From positions 1 to 37,245 of the forward strand of contig JAHDDR010000018.1 in assembly GCA_020629255.1 (NCBI GenBank): a stretch of DNA of 37,245 nt, read 5' to 3'. This document shows positions 1 to 8,122 of this stretch, piece after piece. The translations under genes and the position numbers were made by a program. Position 1 is the first letter of the stretch, and each line of letters begins with the position of its first letter. This DNA comes from Saprospiraceae bacterium (GTDB lineage: Bacteria > Bacteroidota > Bacteroidia > Chitinophagales > Saprospiraceae). The notes below the pieces were generated by a model, which worked only from the letters and a program-made list of their open reading frames with translations, was not told where the DNA came from and ran no database searches.

Positions 1-283
1 GCCTTGTATCTTTTCAAAACCTCTAATTTCCCTTCCATAAAAAACTATTCGTGGTAAAGTCTAATCATGAATTCTATATTTTAGTATGAAAAAAAGATCA
101 TTTCACTCCTTTTAATTAACCATCTGAATACATTCCCCTATCATTAACAAATTTCTTTTGATAATGCAGTTCGATTTCATTAGATTTGTCTCGAACTTAC
201 GCTAATGCACTGCACTCCTCAACTCCTTAGAGGACATATTTTTTATCGCCTTTTTTGTTGACAAAAAAATCAAAAACTTAAAC
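1..283. other. Intergenic leader, no gene seen
   Basis: No open reading frame of useful length and no RNA gene is visible here. Just before the first gene there is an A/T palindrome, TTTTTTGT-TG-ACAAAAAA at 251-268, 15 bases upstream of the ATG. It could be a weak hairpin or simply base composition. No clear TAnnTTTG promoter box was found. Confidence 0.5.
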
Positions 284-640
284 ATGCCTTACAGTGAATT
301 ATTAGCTGATCGACTTCGACAAGTCTTAAACGAGAAAAAAAGTCCCTTTGAAGAAAAAAAGATGATGGGAGGACTCTGCTTTATGGTCAATGGGAAAATG
401 TGTGTCGGAATTGTAAAAGAAGATCTCATGGCTCGAGTAGGACCTATCGTTTATGAAGAAGCGTTGGAAATGGAAGGTGCCCGAGAAATGGATTTCACCA
501 AACGCCCCATGAAGGGCTATGTTTTCGTTTCTCCCGAAGGAACGGATTTGTACGAGGATTTATCCGACTGGGTGCAAATGGCTCTGGATTACAACCCTCT
601 GGCAAAAGCATCCAAGAAAAAAAAGAAAAAAGCCGTGTAA
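284..640 (+). CDS. TfoX N-terminal-domain protein
   Basis: A small soluble protein of 118 residues resembling the stand-alone TfoX N-terminal domain. Visible signs are the 'KKMMGGLCFMVNGKMCVG' segment near residues 25-43 and the following 'LMARVGP' strand, which match the usual pattern of an early MFGG-like turn and a short beta sheet. In gammaproteobacteria TfoX/Sxy regulates competence, but stand-alone N-domain proteins are common in Bacteroidota and their role is not established. The C-terminus is a run of lysines (KASKKKKKKAV), possibly a nucleic-acid-binding or merely charged tail. There is no signal peptide. The gene is single and converges on the next gene across a shared terminator. 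Confidence 0.8.
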   Translation: MPYSELLADRLRQVLNEKKSPFEEKKMMGGLCFMVNGKMCVGIVKEDLMARVGPIVYEEALEMEGAREMDFTKRPMKGYVFVSPEGTDLYEDLSDWVQMALDYNPLAKASKKKKKKAV

Positions 641-660
641 TTATTTTTAGAAAATATCAC

Positions 661-696
661 AAAAAAGCCGCCTCAAAAATTTGAGGTGGCTTTTTT
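661..696. terminator. Bidirectional intrinsic terminator
   Basis: Near-perfect inverted repeat, AAAAAAGCCGCCTCAAA paired with TTTGAGGTGGCTTTTTT (one G-U pair), with T runs on both strands. It lies between the convergent ends of the TfoX-like gene and the 516-residue secreted protein and can serve both. Confidence 0.85.
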
Positions 697-717
697 GTAT
701 TTGACTACACGCCAGAA

Positions 718-2268
718 TTAAAAATTGATTTTTTCAATTCTCATATCCAATCTTTTCTCTTTTTTGATATAGTCAACAATAAGAACATGGCCATCTTTTG
801 CTTTGAAGACACGGGTTCTTGCTCCTTTGGTTTTCAAATCGATTTCATCCTTACTATACTCACCATCAGCATTACTAATTGCACCAAAATACGTTTTATT
901 CTTTTCGCCCTTCACTCTTAAATAATCGGTATAACCAATAATAAAATAAGAACCATCTTCTGCTTCTTGCGTAAATTGATAGTCAAAGCCACCTAGTGCT
1001 TTTATATAAAGCCCCAATAATTGTGAACTTGCCAATCCTGCTCCTGGTGGCAAGCCAAAATCTGATTTTCCTTTTTTAAATACTTCAATATTCGTCAAAT
1101 CAAATTCAGGAGAAAATTCAAAAACCAACATGTCTTTTACTACCATCTTTACTAACGAAGCTTTCCCTCCTAAAGCTGCAATGGCAATACCAGCTCCACT
1201 TGCTGCTTTTTTGTACGACTCTGCAATACCATATATTTTTCCTCCCTCGCCCTTTACAAACCTATGGAAATAAACATGCCCCATGTCTTTTATTTTCCCG
1301 GATTTATTAATATCCAAGAACTTCTGGGCCTTTGTCCAAGCTATCGTCCTCTTATCAGAGATTTCACCTTTTTTGTCCATTGCCATCGTTATAATTCCTA
1401 AGCTTGGAGCTTTGGCTTCTTTAGCTCCTTTTTCATAATATAAACCAATCAATCGAATATTCTCTCCTTCTAAATAAGCATTAATGACACTCACTTCATA
1501 TTTAGAATCACTCACTTGCTTTTCAAATAATTTCTTACCTGTTGCTGCATCATTTCCCAACAAGTAAAAATCCATATCTCGAGTCATTAACGATTTTTTC
1601 TTTACTACATTCGACAACACTATTTCATCATTGGCTGCAAGAAAATTAGCAAATTCCAACTCTTTGGATTCAGTACTCGAGCCTTTGGTCCAACTTCTTT
1701 CTCCTTTTGTATCCGGATAGAATTTCATTTGATAACCAAATTTTTTATTCTTTACTTTCTTATAATCTACAAAACCTCTAGAACCCACTGCATGTAAATC
1801 TGCAAACTTACTTGCTTCTTCATTCAAATCTACCGAGCCAAATAACAACTGTGCCTCCTTATTTGTTAATTCCATTTCTTTTTTACGAATCAAGGTTCCA
1901 TCATTTCCATACATTCGATGTTGCAACAACTTTTCTTTACTTTCGTAAAATTTCAAGATAATTGCATCACCATTATATGCCCCTTCTAATAGTGCTAAAT
2001 ATTTACTATCTACGATTTTTGTAGATTTAACAACTTCAAGATTCTGGTCTAAGATATCAAGTGCATAAGAATTATTTTTTCTATCTACTTTATCAAGCTT
2101 ATAAAACATGTAATACCCTGTTACATCATTACCTTTTGTAATGGCTCCCATGTTTTTCAACTGGATATGCTTTACGCCATCAAATGATTTTTTTTGGGCA
2201 TGGATAAAAGCTCCTGAACAAAGGAACATCAACACTGATAATAAAAGTGTTTTTGAAAAGAATTTCAT
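718..2268 (-). CDS. Secreted protein of unknown family
   Basis: 516 residues. It opens with a clear Sec signal peptide (MKFFSKTLLLSVLMFLCSG, cleavage probably after AFIHA, before QKK). The rest is rich in beta-strand-like alternation with many Lys and Asp and no membrane segment apart from a glycine/alanine-rich stretch near residues 355-365. I do not recognise the family and see no catalytic motif. No T9SS tail or lipobox is present, so a periplasmic location is likely. It lies 61 bases downstream of the M48 peptidase gene on the same strand, so the two may be co-transcribed. The protein could be a partner or substrate of that peptidase, but this is only proximity. Confidence 0.75.
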   Translation of the reverse strand: MKFFSKTLLLSVLMFLCSGAFIHAQKKSFDGVKHIQLKNMGAITKGNDVTGYYMFYKLDKVDRKNNSYALDILDQNLEVVKSTKIVDSKYLALLEGAYNGDAIILKFYESKEKLLQHRMYGNDGTLIRKKEMELTNKEAQLLFGSVDLNEEASKFADLHAVGSRGFVDYKKVKNKKFGYQMKFYPDTKGERSWTKGSSTESKELEFANFLAANDEIVLSNVVKKKSLMTRDMDFYLLGNDAATGKKLFEKQVSDSKYEVSVINAYLEGENIRLIGLYYEKGAKEAKAPSLGIITMAMDKKGEISDKRTIAWTKAQKFLDINKSGKIKDMGHVYFHRFVKGEGGKIYGIAESYKKAASGAGIAIAALGGKASLVKMVVKDMLVFEFSPEFDLTNIEVFKKGKSDFGLPPGAGLASSQLLGLYIKALGGFDYQFTQEAEDGSYFIIGYTDYLRVKGEKNKTYFGAISNADGEYSKDEIDLKTKGARTRVFKAKDGHVLIVDYIKKEKRLDMRIEKINF

Positions 2269-2329
2269 AATTGGATTTTTTATGATGAATAAATTTGTTT
2301 ATTGATTGAACAAGCTCACAAAACAAACA

Positions 2330-3757
2330 TTAAACTTTATTGATTTGCTCCTTGTATTTTCCTTCAGGAAATAATTTTTTATAATTTTTTTTCAATATAT
2401 CTAAATCTTCCTGTTTGGCTTTTTTAGACAATAAAATTAATTGATATAAAAAATTTTCATTCTTATGAAATTGCTCTTTTTCTTTTAAATAATGATACCC
2501 GACCAAAGCCATTTCCCGAAGTCTTAAATTTTGTACCATTAATAAAATTTTATTGTACTCTCCATCATGTCTTTTAGAGGGTTTTTCTACGAACTTACTG
2601 AGTTCGTGATTTTTCTGAGACATATACAATGCATTAAAACATTGACCTACTATCGTATGAAGGAAAACATTATCTGGATTATTTTGCAACAATTGCAATG
2701 TATGGAAAAGAGCTTTGCCATACATCCTGAATTCTCGTTCAAACAAAATAATTTCCTTATCTGCCGCTTCTGCAAAAGACAAGAATTTTTCATCTTTTAT
2801 TTTCGACTCATTGGGCTTGATTTTATCTGACAATAATTCAATTCGTTTTTGGCAATCGGGATGAGTTCTTAATGAATCGGAATTCCAATCTCCTTCTTCC
2901 TCTTTCGATACACCTCCCATCATGGTTTGCTCTTCCATGAGCCATCTTTTTCTAAATGGATAATTTTCTGCATTAAAAATATTTCCCACAGGTAAAGGCA
3001 TCGAATATTTTTCACCATCTATTTCATCTAAAATAGAAAGGAGAGAAATAATCTCGGAAGGGTCATATTTTGAGTTTTTAATAATCTCATAGCCCAAAGC
3101 ATCCGCTTCTGCTTCGTGTTCACGACTGTGTTTCCTATCGTCGTACACCATTTTTTTCATTAATTGGGCTGTCCGTTCAAATTGATTGAATTCGCTTTTG
3201 GAAATTTTCTTTAGTTCTTTTTGTGTTTCTTTGGAATATAATTCTTCATAATAATCTCGAACCCCTTGGTTAACATGATCCAAATAATAATGTGCCATTT
3301 CGTGGGCAATGACAAAGGCCACCTGGCTTTCGTTCTCCAAATGTCGAATCAAACCTAAATTTAGGAGCAAGGTTCCTTCACCTAAACAACTGGCATTGGG
3401 CCAAGCATATCTGGTCACAAATAATTTTAATTCCTTATGTTCGAATTTTGGATTTTTTTCAATCAAGTGAGATAAAATCGAATTAAAATAATCATTGATT
3501 TTTGGATCAAAAATCAAATGTTCGTTTTTAATCTTATCTATGATACGTTGGGTTCTTGCCTTATAAAAATCTTTCAACTCTTCTTTATAAGACGTTTTTT
3601 CAAGAAGTTCCAAATCTTTTTTCAGTCGTTCTATATAATCTTCTTTAAGCTCTTCCTGATTTTCAGGTAAAGTGTTGTAAGGAATATATTGGGCATTCAA
3701 TAAGAAAGGGAAAAATAATAGAAGTGTATAAAATATAAAATGAGTTGTGTGAAACAT
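2330..3757 (-). CDS. Secreted M48-family zinc metallopeptidase
   Basis: 475 residues. A signal peptide ending LLNAQ (about residue 23) exports it. The zinc site is HEMAH at about 152-156, within 'VIAHEMAHYYLDH', and the third ligand lies in 'HEAEADALGYE' at about 214-224. This is the M48 (Ste24/HtpX/BepA-like) layout. The C-terminal ~150 residues are helical and resemble TPR-like repeats, as in BepA-type periplasmic quality-control proteases. It lacks the multiple membrane helices of HtpX, so it is a periplasmic or outer-membrane-associated enzyme. Envelope protein quality control is the family expectation; the substrate is unknown. It precedes the 516-residue secreted protein with no terminator between them. 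Confidence 0.88.
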   Translation of the reverse strand: MFHTTHFIFYTLLLFFPFLLNAQYIPYNTLPENQEELKEDYIERLKKDLELLEKTSYKEELKDFYKARTQRIIDKIKNEHLIFDPKINDYFNSILSHLIEKNPKFEHKELKLFVTRYAWPNASCLGEGTLLLNLGLIRHLENESQVAFVIAHEMAHYYLDHVNQGVRDYYEELYSKETQKELKKISKSEFNQFERTAQLMKKMVYDDRKHSREHEAEADALGYEIIKNSKYDPSEIISLLSILDEIDGEKYSMPLPVGNIFNAENYPFRKRWLMEEQTMMGGVSKEEEGDWNSDSLRTHPDCQKRIELLSDKIKPNESKIKDEKFLSFAEAADKEIILFEREFRMYGKALFHTLQLLQNNPDNVFLHTIVGQCFNALYMSQKNHELSKFVEKPSKRHDGEYNKILLMVQNLRLREMALVGYHYLKEKEQFHKNENFLYQLILLSKKAKQEDLDILKKNYKKLFPEGKYKEQINKV

Positions 3758-3800
3758 TTGAGGAAATATTTATCATGCAATATAAAACTAATTTCGATTA

Positions 3801-3853
3801 AATAAAAGAAACGGGGATCTCCATTTTTTTTTGAAATCCCCGTTTCTTTTATT
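3801..3853 (-). terminator. Intrinsic terminator of the 183-residue membrane protein gene
   Basis: An 18-bp perfect inverted repeat, AATAAAAGAAACGGGGAT at 3801-3818 with its complement at 3836-3853, around a 17-base T-rich loop. Its right arm overlaps the TAA stop codon of the minus-strand gene ending at 3849. Read on the minus strand, the stem is followed by a T-rich stretch. Confidence 0.8.
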
Positions 3854-4400
3854 GTCTTACGTCTACATCATAAACAAAGTAATTGGTATCTCCTTGCCAG
3901 GGCATCGCCCTATTGATTTCTTTGTATTTAATCGTAACTTCTTTTCCTTGCAAAGATTCAAGTCTTTTATACAATTCATCATCTTTTACAGAAAAATTCC
4001 AAACCGAGGATAAACCGCCGTTTTCATCGGGTTGCATACCTTCCATTCCGAGTTGGCCTTCATAGGTCTTGAACACATATCCTTTTTTGGAAATTTTCAT
4101 TAAATTCCCTGCCCTTGTTCCTTCGCTGAATGTCCAATTGCTGTATAGCATAAAAACACCCAAAGCGAGAATCGCCAAAACGAATAAACCAATAATTAAT
4201 TTCTTGAAAAAATTCTTAGTAGCTTTTACACCAGTCTTTACAGATTCATTGATGTTCTCCTTGGTTTCATCAATGCTTTCTTTCAAGTTATCGGTTACTT
4301 CCTCGTATTTTTCTTGGATGGAATCTTTGGTTTCATCCAATTTATCGCTCCACTTTTTTTCTGGTTCTTTGTTGGGGTCTTTATTGTCATTGATATTCAT
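3849..4400 (-). CDS. Single-pass membrane protein with coiled-coil N-terminus
   Basis: 183 residues. Residues 1-64 are charged and helical, with repeated Lys/Asp/Glu heptad-like units ('KESIDETKENINESVK'), predicting a coiled coil or amphipathic helix. One membrane helix follows at about 69-88 (LIIGLFVLAILALGVFMLYS). The outer part carries 'SEGTRAGNLMKISKKGYVFKTYEG', a motif I have seen in small bacterial membrane proteins that databases often mislabel as 6-phosphogluconate dehydrogenase. That label should not be used here. Function is unknown. The N-terminus is probably cytoplasmic and the C-terminal domain periplasmic. It is monocistronic, with a strong terminator directly after the stop. 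Confidence 0.75.
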   Translation of the reverse strand: MNINDNKDPNKEPEKKWSDKLDETKDSIQEKYEEVTDNLKESIDETKENINESVKTGVKATKNFFKKLIIGLFVLAILALGVFMLYSNWTFSEGTRAGNLMKISKKGYVFKTYEGQLGMEGMQPDENGGLSSVWNFSVKDDELYKRLESLQGKEVTIKYKEINRAMPWQGDTNYFVYDVDVRQ

Positions 4401-4498
4401 AATGGCAACTTTTTACTTGTAATAAATAAGGATTATTTGTTGGAATATAAAGATAAGGATTAAATCATGACATCATATGTATTCCTTTTACTTTTCGA

Positions 4499-5107
4499 TT
4501 ACGGCACATTCATATACTTATGACTTTGTAGCAGGACCCTCCATTTTGGATTATTTTTCGCATAATCAATCATCAAAGGGAGCATTTCTTTTTCTTTGCT
4601 CCATTCGGGTTGTAAAATCAAAGCACAATCAGGTTTTACTTTAGCAGCATGTTCTTCTGCCCACTTAAAATCTGATTTATGATACACAATGATTTTTAAT
4701 TCGTCGGCATAAGGATAAAATTCTTCTACAGGAAATTTGAATTTTTTAGGCGACAAACAAATCCAATCCCAACTTCCAGTCAAAGGATGTGCTCCCGACG
4801 TTTCGACATGTGTTCTCAATCCAGCTTTCTTTAATTCGGAGGTGAGGTAAGTCAAATCATACATGAGGGGTTCCCCTCCAGTAATGACCACTATCTTTCC
4901 CTCAAATTTCTGGGCATTTTCCACCAATTCCTGAACAGATGCCAAAGGATGCTTATCTGCATCCCAAGATTCTTTCACATCACACCAAACACAACCTACA
5001 TCACAGCCCCCCAAGCGGATAAAATATGCCGGTTTACCCTGATGCACCCCTTCACCTTGAATGGTGTAGAACTGCTCCATAACCGGCATTTCCTTCACTA
5101 AATTCAT
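4499..5107 (-). CDS. queE: 7-carboxy-7-deazaguanine synthase QueE
   Basis: 202 residues. This radical-SAM enzyme converts 6-carboxytetrahydropterin to 7-carboxy-7-deazaguanine in the queuosine pathway. The iron-sulfur motif is CDVGCVWC at residues 35-42, a CX3CX2C spacing, preceded by 'FYTIQGEG' and 'AYFIRLGGC', which are hallmarks of QueE. 'VVITGGEPL' supplies the SAM-binding GGEP motif. The length is normal for the family. ATGs at codons 7 and 10 are alternative starts; the first was kept because it gives the usual short lead to the GEG motif. It follows proS by 33 bases on the same strand with no terminator between, so the two are probably one operon joining tRNA charging with tRNA modification. 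Confidence 0.93.
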   Translation of the reverse strand: MNLVKEMPVMEQFYTIQGEGVHQGKPAYFIRLGGCDVGCVWCDVKESWDADKHPLASVQELVENAQKFEGKIVVITGGEPLMYDLTYLTSELKKAGLRTHVETSGAHPLTGSWDWICLSPKKFKFPVEEFYPYADELKIIVYHKSDFKWAEEHAAKVKPDCALILQPEWSKEKEMLPLMIDYAKNNPKWRVLLQSHKYMNVP

Positions 5108-5140
5108 CCTACAATAATTAATATTATGCGATGTAATTTC

Positions 5141-6610
5141 CTAGTATGCTTTGGCAAAAAGAACCCTTTGTCTAGAAGGCTTTCCTGTTAAAATACAAGA
5201 ACCCTCCTCTTCTTGGGCATCCAAAGGAAGACATCGTATAGTTGCCTTGGTCAGTTCCTTGATTTTCAATTCCGTTTCTGTCGTTCCATCCCAATGAGCA
5301 GAAATAAATCCGCCTTTGGTTTCCAATACTTCCTTGAATTCATCAAATGTATCCACAACCGTTGTTTTTTCCGATCTGAAATTCTTGGCTCTAGTCAATA
5401 AATTCTTTTGGATATCTTCAAGCACTTGTTCTATATGATCCGCCAAACCATCCAAGGACGGTTGTGAAACTTCCATCGTATCCCTTCGCTTCAATTCTAC
5501 GATATTTTTCTCCAAATCCCTTTTCCCGATGCCGATACGAACAGGAACACCTTTCAACTCATATTCATTGAATTTGAAGCCCGGTCTTTTCTTTTTGTCG
5601 GTATCATATTTCACAGAAATTCCTTTTGCTCGAAGTTCCTTCACCAATTTATCCGCAGCTTCGTTGATCACTTCGTTCGGTTTTGGAATTGGAACAATCA
5701 CCACTTGTATCGGCGCTAATTTTGGAGGCAAAACCAAGCCATCGTCATCCGAATGGGTCATGATCAAGCCGCCCATCAAACGGGTGGAAACGCCCCAAGA
5801 GGTCGCCCATACAAATTCTTCTTTGTTGTTTTCATTTAGGAAACGCACATCGAAGGCTTTGGCAAAATTCTGCCCCAAGAAGTGAGATGTTCCGGATTGA
5901 AGGGCTTTACCGTCCTGCATCAACGCTTCTATCGTGTAAGTATCCACAGCTCCGGCAAACCTTTCATTGATGGTCTTCACACCCTTTACGACCGGCATGG
6001 CCATCCACTCTTCGGCGAATTGCGCATAAAGATCCAAAATCATTCTCGTTTCTTCCTCTGCCTCTTGCTGTGTGGAATGTGCGGTATGCCCTTCCTGCCA
6101 AAGGAATTCGGCCGTGCGTAAAAAGGCTCTGGTTTTCATCTCCCAACGAACGACATTCGCCCATTGATTGATCAATAAGGGCAAATCCCGATAAGATTGA
6201 ATCCAATTTCTATAGGTATCCCAAATAATGGTTTCGGATGTAGGCCTTACCACCAATTCTTCTTCCAATTTTGCCGTTGGATCGACTACTACACCATCGC
6301 CATCTGGGTTCTTCATCAATCGGTGATGAGTCACCACTACACACTCCATAGCAAAGCCTTCTACATGATCCGCTTCTTTACTTAAAAAACTTTTGGGTAT
6401 GAACAACGGGAAGTAAGCATTTACGTGTCCGGTTTCCTTAAACATTTTGTCTAGCTGATCCCTCATTTTTTCCCAAATGGCGAATCCATAGGGCTTGATG
6501 ATCATACAACCTTTCACTGGTGAATTTTCTGCCAAACCTGCATGTTTAACAATACCATTGTACCATGCAGAATAATCTTCGCTCCTTTCCGTAATGATGT
6601 CCTTTGCCAT
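5141..6610 (-). CDS. proS: Prolyl-tRNA synthetase, archaeal/eukaryotic-type (ProS type 3)
   Basis: 489 residues. It charges tRNA-Pro with proline in the cytoplasm. Class II signatures are visible: '[38 protein letters not shown]' holds motif 2 with the PTSE loop, '[16 protein letters not shown]' follows, and '[29 protein letters not shown]' marks motif 3 and the anticodon-binding domain. The short ~490-residue form without the bacterial editing insert, ending in an aromatic tail (LFAKAY), is the archaeal/eukaryotic-like type usual in Bacteroidota. The leader upstream is about 200 bases long and can fold into several hairpins, and a TACTTTTG box sits beyond it. Confidence 0.96.
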   Translation of the reverse strand: MAKDIITERSEDYSAWYNGIVKHAGLAENSPVKGCMIIKPYGFAIWEKMRDQLDKMFKETGHVNAYFPLFIPKSFLSKEADHVEGFAMECVVVTHHRLMKNPDGDGVVVDPTAKLEEELVVRPTSETIIWDTYRNWIQSYRDLPLLINQWANVVRWEMKTRAFLRTAEFLWQEGHTAHSTQQEAEEETRMILDLYAQFAEEWMAMPVVKGVKTINERFAGAVDTYTIEALMQDGKALQSGTSHFLGQNFAKAFDVRFLNENNKEEFVWATSWGVSTRLMGGLIMTHSDDDGLVLPPKLAPIQVVIVPIPKPNEVINEAADKLVKELRAKGISVKYDTDKKKRPGFKFNEYELKGVPVRIGIGKRDLEKNIVELKRRDTMEVSQPSLDGLADHIEQVLEDIQKNLLTRAKNFRSEKTTVVDTFDEFKEVLETKGGFISAHWDGTTETELKIKELTKATIRCLPLDAQEEEGSCILTGKPSRQRVLFAKAY

Positions 6611-6933
6611 GTTTATTTTTTATCTTCTGTAATGATGATTATAAATAAGGGAAATAGCGTTCTGTTCTAACTATTTCTCTTATCTCTCGTTCTTTGATTT
6701 TAAAAGCAACCTAGATCCCTTCAAAATGATTCCCTTAACAGTTGTTAAAGGGAGTCAAGGCAAAAGATTAACACTTTTCTTGTTAAAAGAATGAGAGTTT
6801 AATGCCCTTTTAACTAAAAATGACGGGCAAAAGTAATAATTTGTGGATGACTATTAAAGATGATGTCCGTCTTAATTATTGAAAGGATTCATCTTGGATG
6901 GTTCTAGACCATTTTTTATTAAAATTTATCAAA
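6611..6933. other. Divergent intergenic region with hairpins (proS leader)
   Basis: Holds three adjacent inverted repeats: CCCTTAAC/GTTAAAGGG at 6732-6752, TTAACA/TGTTAA at 6768-6786 and TGCCC/GGGCA at 6803-6829. On the minus strand they would lie in the leader of proS, downstream of a TACTTTTG box. No gene is visible. The ORF-track start at 6898 is judged too early for the downstream plus-strand gene. Confidence 0.45.
6828..6835 (-). promoter_or_regulatory. Likely -7 promoter box of proS-queE
   Basis: The minus strand reads TACTTTTG, a full match to the Bacteroidota -7 consensus TAnnTTTG. No convincing -33 TTTG was found. If used, it gives proS a leader of roughly 200 bases. Confidence 0.4.
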
Positions 6934-7992
6934 ATGAAAATTTATCGTTATCTAAGTGCATGGGCTATCATCTTTACTTTGGTTTTCAGCTCTACTTTAA
7001 CTGCACAAGATGATTTGTACTTCAATCCTTCTACCGATGAAGATTTTTCTTATAAAAAAGAAAAATACTCTGACGAAGGCATCAGTGACGATTATGTAGA
7101 TTCTTCATTCGATGAGGAAGACTATTATTATGAAGATGATTTTTATTATGCCCGTAGAATCCAACGATTCAACCGTTCATTCGGTCCTTCTTTCGGATTT
7201 TATGATCCTTGTTATGCAAACAATTTTTATTATGACCCCTTTTTCTCGGGTCCTAGTGTATATGTTGGATTTGGAAATTCTTTTGCTGTAAATCCTTGGG
7301 GATATTCTCCCTGGGGCAATTATTATGGCTATGGCAATCCATATTACAATCCTTGGAATTCGTGGAACTCCCCTTATGGGTCGCCATATGGATACAACCC
7401 TTACTCTCCTTATGCTTATAATCCGTATTATAGCAATAATAATTCTTACGGATATTCTTATTACCCGGATTATAATGTCCAACCGGCCAATTATGGCCCT
7501 AGAGGAACTAGAGGAGGAATCAGTAGCGGAGTTATCGATTCGGAAGGGAATGGCAGAGTGGGAACTGTACGAGGGGGGCGTGGAGATGTAGAAGGAACCA
7601 ATGATGGTCCGGTTAGGGGCGAAAGTACACGTCCAACAGGTGTCATTACCATTGGAGAAAACGGAGTCGTTAAAGATGGGCGAGATGTTAGAAACAACAC
7701 TATTAATACAGATGGTGAAACGGAGACTCGTCCTATTAAGACCACACGTCCCACTTCTCGTCCTCAAGAAGTAGAAGATAGTAGGGATACCAGAAATAAT
7801 ACCACTAGAGGAAACTCTAGAAATATTAAACGGGACGACACCCGTTCTCCTCGCAGCAATACGAGAAGCAAAACAAATACGACTAGGGACAGAAGTTCAA
7901 ATTCAAGGAATTACTATAACAATGATAGAAATTCTTCAAGAGGTTCAAGCTCGAGCCCTCGAAGCAGTCGTTCCTCAAAAGGTCCTAGGTAA
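6934..7992 (+). CDS. Secreted Tyr/Asn/Gly-rich low-complexity protein
   Basis: 352 residues from the ATG at 6934. This start was chosen over the ORF-track ATG at 6898 because it begins a proper signal peptide (MKIYRYLSAWAIIFTLVFSS, cleavage near TLTAQ). Three zones follow: an acidic Asp/Glu/Tyr-rich stretch, a Tyr/Asn/Pro/Gly/Ser-rich stretch with repeated 'NPYY', 'YGSPYGYNPY' and 'YGYSYYP' units, and a strongly basic C-terminal third rich in Arg, Asn, Thr and Ser ('RDTRNNTTRGNSRN'). There is no recognisable domain, lipobox or T9SS tail. Composition suggests a disordered or surface-layer or matrix-like protein, but no function can be assigned. It is followed by a terminator and then an outer-membrane barrel gene. 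Confidence 0.72.
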   Translation: MKIYRYLSAWAIIFTLVFSSTLTAQDDLYFNPSTDEDFSYKKEKYSDEGISDDYVDSSFDEEDYYYEDDFYYARRIQRFNRSFGPSFGFYDPCYANNFYYDPFFSGPSVYVGFGNSFAVNPWGYSPWGNYYGYGNPYYNPWNSWNSPYGSPYGYNPYSPYAYNPYYSNNNSYGYSYYPDYNVQPANYGPRGTRGGISSGVIDSEGNGRVGTVRGGRGDVEGTNDGPVRGESTRPTGVITIGENGVVKDGRDVRNNTINTDGETETRPIKTTRPTSRPQEVEDSRDTRNNTTRGNSRNIKRDDTRSPRSNTRSKTNTTRDRSSNSRNYYNNDRNSSRGSSSSPRSSRSSKGPR

Positions 7993-8032
7993 TATAAAAT
8001 TTGATAAAGGTTATACTTTATCTCAAAAATAT

Positions 8033-8076
8033 AAAAGGCGGATAGATAGGTTTTGCACCAATATTGTCCGCCTTTT
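8033..8076 (+). terminator. Intrinsic terminator
   Basis: AAAAGGCGGA at 8033-8042 pairs with TCCGCCTTTT at 8067-8076, followed by CTTTAT. It closes the low-complexity protein gene about 40 bases after its stop. The next gene then needs its own promoter, or relies on read-through. Confidence 0.7.
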
Positions 8077-8122
8077 CTTTATCCCAAAAAGAAGGAAATC
8101 AATTAAAAAATCACGTTTATAA

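Noticed and set aside
3849-4400. 6-phosphogluconate dehydrogenase label for the 183-residue membrane protein
   Set aside because: No Rossmann motif is present. It is a single-pass membrane protein.
6611-6835. T-box riboswitch before proS
   Set aside because: No T-box sequence or antiterminator is visible, and T-boxes are not expected in this phylum.
6898-6933. Earlier ATG of the Tyr/Asn/Gly-rich protein
   Set aside because: It adds 12 residues before a clean signal peptide. The ATG at 6934 fits better.
7177-7767. 196-residue minus-strand ORF
   Set aside because: Shadow of the low-complexity protein gene; its Ile/Arg/Ser-rich composition mirrors the Tyr/Asn codons.
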